A model generated the notes under the pieces. That model was given only the letters and a program-made list of their open reading frames with translations, had not been told where the DNA came from and made no database searches. Positions 8,334 to 16,547 of a stretch of 56,620 nt of DNA are shown here, piece after piece; the first letter of the stretch is position 1, and each line of letters begins with the position of its first letter. This DNA is from Chitinivibrionales bacterium (GTDB lineage: Bacteria > Fibrobacterota > Chitinivibrionia > Chitinivibrionales > JANQEN01). A program made the translations under genes and the position numbers. The stretch is taken from the NCBI GenBank assembly GCA_028278335.1, contig JANQEN010000221.1, forward strand, positions 1 to 56,620, read 5' to 3'.

Positions 8334-8768
8334 TTAGAACTCTCCTTCCTTCTCCTTTTGGACCAGGAATGTATGGAAGTCTTGGTATTTCTCGTCACGC
8401 AATGGGAACAGGAACTCCCCGTGAGTTGCCAAGTCTGATAGCATCTGACCAATTCTCTCTGATAACCGTCGTCTGCCTTTACATTTGAAGTATCTGCCAT
8501 CCCAATCAATACCGGCGTAGCTCAGGAGTGCGACAACTGGGAATGACTTCAGTGATTCCAAATGCTGAATATCGATATCGACCTGCCCACGATAATCTGC
8601 TGAGATAGTGAGCTTCAGGTCGTTCGATTCACATGTGATGACTTCCCCTCCAGCAAGAACGGATGTATAGACTCTATCCTTCAAGGAGAGACCCCGCTCC
8701 TCACAGAAGGTGCTTATCGGGGAGATGTCTACAGGTTTTCCTCTAAGTAGTCTCTCAATCCAGTTCAC
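8334..8768 (-). CDS. First cassette gene, unknown soluble protein
   Basis: This gene encodes 144 residues starting at GTG (8768), preceded at 8 bases by a perfect AGGAGG. The protein has a mixed alpha/beta pattern, a central strand segment with LSYAGIDWDG, and a basic KGRRR stretch; there is no signal peptide or recognisable catalytic motif. It lies between the attI-like junction (near 8903) and the second cassette gene, transcribed away from the recombinase fragment as expected for the first cassette of an integron. Its base composition is visibly higher in GC than the ArsR operon or the downstream DNA. No attC could be recognised between it and the next gene, so the two may share one cassette. 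Confidence 0.65.
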   Translation of the reverse strand: MNWIERLLRGKPVDISPISTFCEERGLSLKDRVYTSVLAGGEVITCESNDLKLTISADYRGQVDIDIQHLESLKSFPVVALLSYAGIDWDGRYFKCKGRRRLSERIGQMLSDLATHGEFLFPLRDEKYQDFHTFLVQKEKEGEF

Positions 8769-9158
8769 AGCTACCGCCTCCTATGGTACGCATTCATGAC
8801 GAGGTATCCAAAAACGCTCTCCGTCGGCAACGTCTCCAAACTCGCGCGGTCCAATCTGGTCGCGTTGGCAGCACGCGTTGCCTCCCTACTACCAATAACA
8901 TAACGATTGAGTAGAAAACTGCAATTTATCAAAGTGACTCATGGTAATTAATATAAATGGCAGGTTTATGAAAAACAAATATATTATTATGGCCATCAGA
9001 ACATAGCATAGAAAAGGCTATAATTAACTAAAATTAAACACATTACATAAAATACTCAATCTCTATTTCATTATTGGACTCTATCGAGTTATCTTCTGTC
9101 TTTTGGTATATTTATAAATGTTTAATAGAATTCTATTAAATTCAAAAATGATGTTAAT
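8769..9158. promoter_or_regulatory. Integron-like leader with attI-like crossover near 8903
   Basis: This 390-base interval separates the divergent recombinase fragment and first cassette gene. Reading the minus strand, TCG-TTATG at 8904-8898 resembles the GTT crossover box, matching GCG-TTATA at the attC end. Exactly there the composition switches from AT-rich (8905-9158) to GC-rich (8769-8900). The interval would carry the recombinase and cassette promoters. No gene is seen in it. Confidence 0.45.
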
Positions 9159-9389
9159 ATGTTTCATAAAGCACCGGTAAAGTTACTAAATTCTTATTCA
9201 AATTTTATTAAATCTAGGGACACTGTTTTTTATCAAGCAGTTAACTTTTCTAAGTGGTTTCGTTTTTATAGGGACTTTTGTGCAAAGTATAATTTTCCAG
9301 ATATGGATCCTGATTCACTAGCCCATTACCTTCAAAAAGTTGTGGATTACTATTTTTATTCTATAATACGTCTTTATGTTATTTTTTAA
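9159..9389 (+). pseudogene. Truncated tyrosine recombinase (integron-integrase-like), N-terminal domain only
   Basis: The 76 residues match the N-terminal SAM-like DNA-binding domain of tyrosine recombinases: a stretch of two amphipathic helices with WFRFYRDFCAKYNF and DSLAHYLQKV. The catalytic domain with the R-H-R-Y residues is missing, since the frame ends after an unrelated tail at 9364-9389. The last recognisable part coincides with the 27-bp direct repeat. It is head-to-head with the cassette genes, as intI is in integrons. An intact recombinase would be about 300-330 residues, so this is a remnant and cannot act alone. Confidence 0.65.
9337..9363 (+). repeat. 27-bp direct repeat, right copy
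   Basis: This is identical to 6251-6277 and encodes KVVDYYFYS in the recombinase fragment. The reading frame degenerates immediately after it. Confidence 0.65.
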
Positions 9390-9421
9390 CATAGATACAA
9401 TTATTAATTTAAGAAGTGCTT

Positions 9422-10096
9422 ATGTGTGGAAGATTTGTTAGAATAAAAACAGTACAGGAAATTGCCTCTATCTTTGCAATTGAAGAGATTGAATCGAATT
9501 TAGATCCCAGTTATAATATTACACCCCGGCAACCAATAGTTGTGGTGGTTGAAGAGGGAAAGAAAAAGTTGGTGTCCATGCAGTGGGGCCTAATTCCACA
9601 CTGGGCAAAGGACGACAAAATTGCCAACAAGTTAATCAATGCAAGAGCTGAAACCATTGAGCAGAAACCGAGTTTTCGCGACTCCTTTGTAAAGAGACGA
9701 TGTATCATTGTGGCAGATGGCTTTTACGAATGGGTAAAGCGGGGCAACAAAAAGATTCCTGTGTACATAAAACTAAAATCAGAACAGACCTTTGGCATGG
9801 CTGGCATATATGACATATGGAAAACTCCTGAGGGGAACGTGCGGACTACTTGCACGATTGTCACCACCGAAGCCAATGCATTCATGAAAGGGATCCATCA
9901 CCGCATGCCAGTGATCCTTGTACCAGAGTTGTATGAAGTTTGGCTGGATCCTAAAAACAAAGATGTGGAGCAACTAAAGGGGATTTTAAAGAGATTGATA
10001 ACCATTCCCTTAGGATTTCATGAGGTAGATTCACAGGTAAATTCTGGACACATAAATAACGAGAGCTGTATTGAGCCTTTTAGAGAAGATGAATAA
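9422..10096 (+). CDS. yedK: SRAP-family DNA-protein crosslink protein (YedK/HMCES)
   Basis: The ATG at 9422 is chosen because the family requires Cys directly after the initiator Met; an in-frame GTG lies 6 bases upstream. With this start the catalytic set is Cys2, Asn73 (in NARAE), Glu103 (GFYEW) and His160 (HHRMP), nearly the same numbering as E. coli YedK. These proteins form a stable thiazolidine crosslink with abasic sites in single-stranded DNA through Cys2, shielding them until repair. At 224 residues it is full length. It follows the recombinase remnant by 32 bases and is probably a chromosomal gene rather than a cassette. Confidence 0.93.
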   Translation: MCGRFVRIKTVQEIASIFAIEEIESNLDPSYNITPRQPIVVVVEEGKKKLVSMQWGLIPHWAKDDKIANKLINARAETIEQKPSFRDSFVKRRCIIVADGFYEWVKRGNKKIPVYIKLKSEQTFGMAGIYDIWKTPEGNVRTTCTIVTTEANAFMKGIHHRMPVILVPELYEVWLDPKNKDVEQLKGILKRLITIPLGFHEVDSQVNSGHINNESCIEPFREDE

Positions 10097-10223
10097 AATT
10101 GACTTATAAAACCATTATGAACTATACTAATTTTTCTGTAGAAAAAGATTCAATTTAATTGCCTTTAGTGAACATCGGTGTCCATTTTCTACTCCTTATT
10201 ATTGAGCAAAGAAAACTTCATCT

Positions 10224-10255
10224 TGTATATTCATAGCGAAGTAGCAAAATATACA
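10224..10255. other. Hairpin upstream of xylanase
   Basis: TGTATATT (10224-10231) is a perfect inverted repeat of 10248-10255 with a 16-base loop. It lies 40 bases before the xylanase start and could be a regulator-binding palindrome. Confidence 0.3.
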
Positions 10256-10294
10256 GTAAAAACAAAATTGAACTAATACCAGAAGGAATTAATT

Positions 10295-11641
10295 GTGAAA
10301 ACAATTCATCTAGCCGTTATTATAATATTTTTTCTTAGTTCACTCCAAATTACTGCCCAACCAATACCAAATGGACGGAGACTGAGAGACATTGTTGCCG
10401 ATAAATATGCTGATAAGAGTATTATTATTGGTGTTGCAACCAGTGCAAACTACTCCTTTGATACTCCTATTGAAACAGTCATGGATCGTGAGTTTAGTTA
10501 TGTAACTCCAGAAAATGATTTTAAACACTCACGTTGTCATAAAACTCCAGATCACTGGGATTGGAGCTGGGCTGATGCCTGGCTTGAACATATCGTTGAT
10601 AATAATCAAGTACTAAGAATTCATGGACCGGTGAGTCCCCAATGTAGCAAATGGGCTAAGGAAGACTCCCGTACAAAGGCAGAGCTTGAAAAAGATCTTA
10701 GACTTTGGATGAAAACGCTTTGTCAACGGTACAATGGTGTGAAAAATATCAAATATATGGATGTTATAAATGAAGTTGTTGATCAAAATAAATGGCATCC
10801 TAATAAAGCTGGCACTGACAAATGGGAGTGTCCCTGGTATAAGATTGGGAAAGATACTGATGCCAATAAAACGCCCCTGTTTATCAAATATGCCTTTGAA
10901 GAGGCAACTGAACATGCACCGGACATGAAATTGATTATTAATCAACATGGAAAATTCTCTAATTTCAATCTTATAAAAACATTGGTGCCTTACCTGCGAA
11001 ATAGGGGATTACGTGTCGATGGTATTGGATGGCAGGCACATATCCGTAATGGAGTAAGCTGGTTAACTAACAAAAATCTAAATGATTTGCGTAAACTTAT
11101 TGATTGGTGTCATAATAATAACCTAGAATTTCATATCACCGAGGTGGATGTATGGATTAAATCATCCTCAGAGTTCGATGGACAGGCCAATGTTTACAAA
11201 TCAATACTCAATGTTCTTTTAGAAAAACGCTATAATGGGGTGGTTGGTTGGAATGCCTGGAATGTTGACGATTCAAGCTCCTGGCAGGCTAAAAGCCTAC
11301 CAACTCTCTTTAACAAAGATTTTTCTGCTAAGCCAGCCTATTATGCTATACAATCAGCACTTGAAAATGCAGTGAGTATTAATTCGCCTTTTATAAACAC
11401 CCCAAATCAATCAAAACCTCAGCTAATTAAAATTCACAGTAATCCTCCTATACTGACCTATTATCTGTCATCTGAAAAAGTAAACCATCCTCTTTTATAC
11501 CAGATAACAAACACTTTAGGAAGAGAGTTATATTCTGCATCAGTGCACAATAATCTTATTCACATTGATTTGAGTCCCTTTCCCCAGGGAATTTACTTTT
11601 TAAAAGCTGGTTCACAGATAAATAAAATCTTGAAATATTAA
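10295..11641 (+). CDS. Secreted GH10 endo-xylanase with C-terminal sorting domain
   Basis: A signal peptide (about residues 1-21, ending ITAQ) precedes a glycoside hydrolase family 10 barrel. The acid/base is Glu160 in DVINE and the nucleophile Glu283 in ITEVDV; GWNAWNVDD near residue 320 matches the conserved Trp segment of the family. It hydrolyses internal beta-1,4 bonds of xylan. The last 75 residues form a Por-type C-terminal domain ending in GIYFLKAG. Start is GTG with an AAGGA site 9 bases upstream. With xylose isomerase (51949-53280) and transketolase (12095-14170) in the same window, a xylan-utilising lifestyle is plausible. Confidence 0.92.
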   Translation: MKTIHLAVIIIFFLSSLQITAQPIPNGRRLRDIVADKYADKSIIIGVATSANYSFDTPIETVMDREFSYVTPENDFKHSRCHKTPDHWDWSWADAWLEHIVDNNQVLRIHGPVSPQCSKWAKEDSRTKAELEKDLRLWMKTLCQRYNGVKNIKYMDVINEVVDQNKWHPNKAGTDKWECPWYKIGKDTDANKTPLFIKYAFEEATEHAPDMKLIINQHGKFSNFNLIKTLVPYLRNRGLRVDGIGWQAHIRNGVSWLTNKNLNDLRKLIDWCHNNNLEFHITEVDVWIKSSSEFDGQANVYKSILNVLLEKRYNGVVGWNAWNVDDSSSWQAKSLPTLFNKDFSAKPAYYAIQSALENAVSINSPFINTPNQSKPQLIKIHSNPPILTYYLSSEKVNHPLLYQITNTLGRELYSASVHNNLIHIDLSPFPQGIYFLKAGSQINKILKY

Positions 11642-11740
11642 TGAAATAGCCTTTCATAATCCATCAGTAACAACTTAAGCTCATCTTATAAAATTCTCAA
11701 TCCGACATTTTTTTACCCAAGACTTTCAAGACAGAAAAAA

Positions 11741-11884
11741 GGGGGGAATCTGCAAGATCACCGGAGTATTTTTATTATCTGCTTGCCCACAATAGCTGGT
11801 TTACCGGCTAGGTAAAACAGATGTTGTTGTTGCAAGCAGTTATAAGAAAACGTGGGTAGCTTGCAGTGGGGGGCTCTCCCCCCG
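11741..11884 (+). other. Nested-hairpin intergenic element, candidate structured RNA
   Basis: Within the 453-base gap 11642-12094, four stems nest or follow in order: CTGCAAG (11750-11756) with CTTGCAG (11860-11866); CTGCTTGC (11779-11786) with GCAAGCAG (11832-11839); TAGCTGG (11793-11799) with CCGGCTA (11804-11810); and GGGGGG (11868-11873) with CCCCCC (11878-11883). GCAAGC at 11832 could alternatively pair with GCTTGC at 11859-11864, giving mutually exclusive folds. It could be a riboswitch-like leader, small RNA or repeat element. The rest of the gap shows no gene. Confidence 0.45.
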
Positions 11885-12094
11885 AATGATTTTCCTCACA
11901 TAAATATTAAAATTTAAGAATAAAAACAGCAAATAATTACAATTTCCTTCACCTTTTTAAACGTTTCAATACATTATTAAATAAAAACATTTCAAATTAT
12001 CTATCTTTAGCAATACCAGGTCTATAACGATATTATATATTTTTCTTCTTCTATTTTTAGCATTTCCTGCATCATACAATCAAGGAGAAAATGA

Positions 12095-14170
12095 ATGGAT
12101 AAAAAGGTAATTGACAGAGCTGCTGATAACATCAGGATATTTTCCTGTTCAATGGTGGAAAAAGCCAAATCCGGTCATCCTGGTGGAGCCATGGGTGGAG
12201 CTGACTTTGTAAATATCCTCTATTCAGAATTTTTAAAGTTTGACCCCGATGATATGGCATGGCCAAATCGCGATAGAGTGTTTCTTGATCCAGGACACAT
12301 GTCTCCCATGCTCTATTCAATTTTAGCATTGTGCGGTAACTATTCAATGGAAGAGATAGCACAGTTTAGACAATGGGAAAGTCCGGTCCCCGGTCACCCA
12401 GAACTTGAAGTTGAACGTGGTGTAGAAAATACCTCCGGTCCCTTAGGACTTGGTCACGCAATGGCACTTGGTTCAGCCATTGCCGAGCGCTTTTTAGTTG
12501 CCCGTTATGGTGAGTGGATGGCACACAAAACCTATGTGTATATCTCTGATGGTGGTATCCAGGAAGAGATATCCCAGGGCGTTGGTCGTTTAGCTGGCCA
12601 CTTAGGACTTGCAAATTACATCATGTACTATGATTCAAATGATATTCAACTTTCTCACTCGACCTCAGTGGTGTCCAGCGAAGATGTGGCTGCCAAGTAT
12701 GAGGCGTGGGGATGGTCAGTACAAACCGTTAATGGCCATGATGCTGATGCACTCCGAGCAGCCTTGTCAAATGCAAAGGCCGAAACAGAAAGACCAAGCC
12801 TTATCATTGGAAGAACCATCATGGGTAAGGGTGCAGTTACCGAAGCTGGTGAAAGCTATGAAGGTGAATGTTCAACCCATGGGCAACCGCTGTCAAAGGC
12901 TGGCGCCTCCTTTGAAAAGACTGTTGAAAACTTAGGTGGTGATGCCGCAAATCCCTTTGTAATCTTTCCTGAGGTCAAGGAGTACTATGCAAAGGTGCTT
13001 GAGGAAAAACGAGCTGCTGCAAAGGTTGAAAAAGAGAAACAGGCCCAATGGGAAGAGCAAAATCCTAAGCTTGCTGCTTCGTTAAAAGAGGTATTGAGTA
13101 GCAATCCAGTTGAAGTAGATTTTGCTTCAATTGAAATTAAAGAAAACGTGGCAACTCGCGCAGCCTCCGGTGCAGTTCTTGGTGCCTTTGGCGAAAAAGT
13201 CGCCAACATGGTTGTCAGTTCTGCGGACCTCTCCAATAGTGACAACACAATCAGCTTCCTTAACAAGACAAAAGAATTTAAAAAGAATGATTTCTCCGGA
13301 GCCTTTTTACAAATGGGTGTTTCCGAGCTTACCATGGCAGGAGTTATGAATGGTCTTGCCCTTCATGGTGGAATTATTCCGGTGTGCGGTACCTTTTTTG
13401 TATTCTCCGACTACATGAAACCTGCGGTTCGCTTGGCAGCGCTTATGTCACTTCCGGTGAAGTATGTTTGGACCCACGACTCTTTCCGTGTTGGTGAAGA
13501 TGGCCCAACCCACGAACCGGTTGAGCAGGAAGCGCAGATCCGCCTGCTGGAAAAGATGAATAACCTTGAGGGCGTTAGAAGTATGCTTGTGCTTCGCCCG
13601 GCTGATGCTGATGAAACAAAGGTTGCCTGGAAATTAGCTTTAGAGAACACTAAAACACCGTCAGCCCTGATTCTTACCCGTCAAAACCTACCCAATCTTC
13701 CAGCAAAAGAGGGATCAACCCGCTTTGATGATGCTTTAGAAGCTGAAAAGGGCGCATACATCTTAAAGGGTAGTCCCAGTGAAAAACCCGATGTTGTGTT
13801 AGTTGGTAATGGTTCTGATGTATCTCTTCTATTAGAAACCAGTGAAATGCTTGAGAAAGATAAGGGACTAAAGGTACGGGTTGTCTCAGCATTGTCTGAA
13901 GGACTTTTTAGAGATCAAACTAAGGAATACCAAATGGCAGTGTTGCCCTTTGGTGTACCAACCTTTGGTATCGCATCTGGACTCTCTGACTCCTTGGAAG
14001 GCCTTGTGGGCCCCTTAGGAAAAGCTGTTGGGTTCCAGAGATTTGGTGCATCTGCTCCGTACAAAGTATTGGAAGAGAAGTTTGGCTTTACACCCGAGAG
14101 TGTTGTAAAGGAAGTTGAGCTCTATCTTGAAGAGTACAAATCCTTACTTGAAGCTGTAAAGGGATTATAA
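12095..14170 (+). CDS. tkt: Transketolase
   Basis: At 691 residues this is a full-length single-chain transketolase moving two-carbon ketol units between pentose-phosphate sugars with thiamine diphosphate. The cofactor segment reads SDGGIQEE followed by a DSND ligand about 25 residues on; Ser replaces the first Gly of the usual GDG, as I recall for Bacteroidota-type enzymes. The pyrimidine domain carries THDSFRVGEDGPTHEPVE around residues 460-475 and the C-terminal domain follows. An AAGGAG site precedes the ATG by 7 bases; the earlier ATG at 12091 is out of frame and stops at once. Monocistronic, with a strong terminator downstream. It links xylose catabolism to glycolysis. Confidence 0.97.
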   Translation: MDKKVIDRAADNIRIFSCSMVEKAKSGHPGGAMGGADFVNILYSEFLKFDPDDMAWPNRDRVFLDPGHMSPMLYSILALCGNYSMEEIAQFRQWESPVPGHPELEVERGVENTSGPLGLGHAMALGSAIAERFLVARYGEWMAHKTYVYISDGGIQEEISQGVGRLAGHLGLANYIMYYDSNDIQLSHSTSVVSSEDVAAKYEAWGWSVQTVNGHDADALRAALSNAKAETERPSLIIGRTIMGKGAVTEAGESYEGECSTHGQPLSKAGASFEKTVENLGGDAANPFVIFPEVKEYYAKVLEEKRAAAKVEKEKQAQWEEQNPKLAASLKEVLSSNPVEVDFASIEIKENVATRAASGAVLGAFGEKVANMVVSSADLSNSDNTISFLNKTKEFKKNDFSGAFLQMGVSELTMAGVMNGLALHGGIIPVCGTFFVFSDYMKPAVRLAALMSLPVKYVWTHDSFRVGEDGPTHEPVEQEAQIRLLEKMNNLEGVRSMLVLRPADADETKVAWKLALENTKTPSALILTRQNLPNLPAKEGSTRFDDALEAEKGAYILKGSPSEKPDVVLVGNGSDVSLLLETSEMLEKDKGLKVRVVSALSEGLFRDQTKEYQMAVLPFGVPTFGIASGLSDSLEGLVGPLGKAVGFQRFGASAPYKVLEEKFGFTPESVVKEVELYLEEYKSLLEAVKGL

Positions 14171-14186
14171 TTACTACTATATATTG

Positions 14187-14222
14187 TTTTCCGCATAGGA
14201 TCATGAAATCCTGTGCGGAAAA
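14187..14222. terminator. Strong terminator after transketolase
   Basis: A 13-bp stem (14189-14201 with 14208-14220, one G-U) closes a 5-base loop. The 5-prime side is preceded by T4 and the 3-prime side is followed by AATAAATTCTTT, so it can act in either direction. Confidence 0.75.
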
Positions 14223-14323
14223 TAAATTCTTTATACCCTGATCAATTAATAAGTATATTTCAAGCACCAATCGCCAAAATGTTTTGCAATACTGCAAGCA
14301 TTTAAATAAGGGGGCATTGCACA

Positions 14324-14854
14324 ATGAAAATCGGAGTAGTGAGTGATACACATAGGAATAAAGAGAAGCTTGACTCTGTTGTAGAGTGGCTGACAACAAA
14401 TCAACACATTGTTTCACTATACCATTTGGGTGACGACTATGAAGATGTGATGGGTCTTGAAAACTGGGGTATTGATATTGTGCAGGTCCCTGGCATCTAT
14501 CACAAAAACTATTTGAATGGTACCTTAGGACCAAAGGTGGTTGAGAGTGTCCTTGGATTACGGGTTCTTTTGGTACATAGTCTTGACAAAGACGTATCAG
14601 AAAACGATAAAACGGTCTCAGATATTATCCTCTATGGACATACTCATCGTCCAGAGATAGAGCTTTTAGATGGATTACTTCTCATGAATCCCGGCCATTT
14701 AAAGTCAGATCTGGATAAAACAGTCAAACCCTCTTTTGGGGTCTTAGATATAGAAGATAAGTCGGTGACAGCAAAGATTTATGATCTTGACTTTAAGGAG
14801 ATCAACTCGGTGTCACTCATTAGGTCGGAAAGTGGTCTCTTTCGTTCATCATAA
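14324..14854 (+). CDS. YfcE/MJ0936-type metallophosphoesterase
   Basis: This 176-residue calcineurin-fold phosphoesterase has metal-binding motifs D8-x-H10, G36-D-D, His85 and GHTH (105-108). The usual GN(C/H)D block is replaced by GIYH around residue 57-60, and NPGS by NPGH (122-125), so one metal ligand and the specificity differ from E. coli YfcE. Family members hydrolyse phosphodiesters including small model substrates and some cyclic nucleotides; the physiological substrate is unknown. Its 3-prime end overlaps the convergent Dus gene by 35 bases. Confidence 0.85.
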   Translation: MKIGVVSDTHRNKEKLDSVVEWLTTNQHIVSLYHLGDDYEDVMGLENWGIDIVQVPGIYHKNYLNGTLGPKVVESVLGLRVLLVHSLDKDVSENDKTVSDIILYGHTHRPEIELLDGLLLMNPGHLKSDLDKTVKPSFGVLDIEDKSVTAKIYDLDFKEINSVSLIRSESGLFRSS

Positions 14855-15815
14855 GGGCTTGACTATCTAATCCATGAAAAAAGGAGTCTATAAGGTCTTC
14901 GTAGGTCTCGGTTTTCCTACATTTTCTAACCTTTTTTAAAAGAGTATCACCGGTGATAAAGAGCGCTGAAAGGTAAAACCAAAGTTCTTTCATCCTCCCT
15001 AATTGTTGTATAGGACCGCACAGAAGTTCTTTGTAGGCTTGGTAGAGATCGTCATGAAAGTGCGCAATTGCCGGTATTGGATTGTCGAGATCAGCCACAG
15101 TACAATCATTTTTGACACAAAGGGAAAGAAGAGGATTACGTAACACACCTCTCCCAAGCATCCATTTTATAGTTTGGGGAAATCTCTTTTGCAATGCCTT
15201 TATATGCTGTACCTCTGTGATATCACCGCTATACACAACCGGATGCTTGGAGAGTTCCAAACACCTTTGGTACTGATTTAGATTAACAGTACCAGTATAT
15301 TTTTGCTTTGCAGTTCGGGGATGAATGATGATCTCCTGTAATGGGTACTGATTAAAAACTTCTATTACCTTTAATATATCACTATCACTTTGTATACCTA
15401 ACCTGACTTTAATAGAGAGTGAGGATTTTAGCGTTGCACAAACTGTATCCAAGAAGGAATCAATACGATCAGGATAGGGGAGAAGACCGCTACCACGTTT
15501 TTTATTAACCACAGTAGCAAAGGGGCATCCGAGGTTCCAGTTTATAACAGAAAACCTAAACTGATCGTAGAGAGAATTAGCCATGAAGAGAAAGTCATCG
15601 GCGTTGTTCCCAATGAGTTGTGGTACTAAGGGTATTGTGTTTGCATTGTTCTCTGGAAGGATGTCTTTAATGTGTGAACGGTTGATCTTTCTTGCTGCAA
15701 TAGTCGGGATAAAGGGGGCAAGCGCTTCGTCAAAATGAGGAAAATGCTGCGCATAGATTGATCTAAAGGTGGCAGTTGTTACACCTCTAATTGGTGCTAA
15801 TACTAAATGGGTCAT
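14820..15815 (-). CDS. tRNA-dihydrouridine synthase (Dus family)
   Basis: The protein is an FMN-dependent TIM barrel that reduces uridine in the D-loop of tRNA. The catalytic Cys97 lies in NLGCPFATVVNKKRGSGLL, Lys136 in IKVRLG, and the FMN-phosphate region in HPRTAKQKYTG and GRG. I chose the ATG at 15815; a TTG two codons upstream lies in the T-tract of the preceding terminator. It overlaps the end of the convergent phosphoesterase. The short spacing means that transcription either reads through the terminator or starts within it. Dus subgroup (A/B/C) cannot be fixed from motifs. Confidence 0.92.
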   Translation of the reverse strand: MTHLVLAPIRGVTTATFRSIYAQHFPHFDEALAPFIPTIAARKINRSHIKDILPENNANTIPLVPQLIGNNADDFLFMANSLYDQFRFSVINWNLGCPFATVVNKKRGSGLLPYPDRIDSFLDTVCATLKSSLSIKVRLGIQSDSDILKVIEVFNQYPLQEIIIHPRTAKQKYTGTVNLNQYQRCLELSKHPVVYSGDITEVQHIKALQKRFPQTIKWMLGRGVLRNPLLSLCVKNDCTVADLDNPIPAIAHFHDDLYQAYKELLCGPIQQLGRMKELWFYLSALFITGDTLLKKVRKCRKTETYEDLIDSFFHGLDSQALMMNERDHFPT

Positions 15816-15819
15816 AGGC

Positions 15820-15852
15820 AAAAAAAAGGGAATTGCGATTAAGGCAATTCCC
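15820..15852 (-). terminator. Intrinsic terminator of the SH3-protein gene
   Basis: On the minus strand a perfect 9-bp stem GGGAATTGC/GCAATTCCC with a 7-base loop is followed by T8. It lies 26 bases after the stop codon at 15879. Confidence 0.85.
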
Positions 15853-15878
15853 CAATGATTTCTGTTGTTTACAACAAA

Positions 15879-16310
15879 CTATTCTTGTTGACGCTCAACT
15901 GTTTCACGATCGACATTTTCACGAAGCGCTTCAGCAAAGGAGCGGTCCAACTTAATTGGTGTTGCATCTTTACTGTCAGCATCAATAATGTAAACCGGAG
16001 TTGGACTGTCAAGATATCCAATAACCTCGGCATCATCAAAGAGAAATGATTTTCCTGAAGCAGTAGCAACAAGGCGCTTTTCAATCCAGGCAACAGTTCC
16101 ATCCATTGTTTTTACTTGTAGATGATTACGTTTTGTTCTAAGAACTTGCAAACGGTCATCAACCCCAACGGATTTAATTGCGTTTTCGTTTACTTGGCGT
16201 TTTTCATTTTTATAGAGGCCAACATTGTTTTTCTTCGGTTGAACAAATTTTTGAGCATGAAGTGTAGATGCAAGAAATAAAACCACTAATACAAAGCTTA
16301 ATACACGCAT
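15879..16310 (-). CDS. Exported SH3-like domain protein
   Basis: A signal peptide ends near residue 19 (STLHAQ). Residues about 22-80 form a bacterial SH3-like barrel, recognisable by the alternating pattern around VGVDDRLQVLRTKRNHLQVKT and GTVAWIEKRL. A charged, Glu/Asp/Arg-rich tail follows. SH3b modules often bind peptidoglycan or mediate protein contacts in the envelope. The ribosome site AAGGAGA is clear and the gene has its own perfect terminator, so it is monocistronic. The specific role is unknown. Confidence 0.75.
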   Translation of the reverse strand: MRVLSFVLVVLFLASTLHAQKFVQPKKNNVGLYKNEKRQVNENAIKSVGVDDRLQVLRTKRNHLQVKTMDGTVAWIEKRLVATASGKSFLFDDAEVIGYLDSPTPVYIIDADSKDATPIKLDRSFAEALRENVDRETVERQQE

Positions 16311-16547
16311 GGCGTCTCCTTATAAAAGGTGAAGTCAAATTCTGTATTTGTAATATAATATAATAATCAAATTTTAAACAAGAAACAAATAAAATTTAAC
16401 ATATCACTGGTAAAATCAAAGAACAAAATAAATAAGGTACAAAACCCTTCCTCCTAAGGTATTGCAATTATGCCTCTTATAGAAAAGATTCTGTATTCAC
16501 CTCCAATCGATTTAATAACGGTTATAAAACTAAAACACAAACCTTGT

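Noticed and set aside
8097..8488. Plus-strand open frames over the cassette genes
   Set aside because: They overlap both minus-strand genes that have good ribosome sites and an attC-linked stop; they look like shadows.
12132..13892. Several minus-strand frames inside transketolase
   Set aside because: They are antisense shadows of a clearly conserved enzyme with no start signals.
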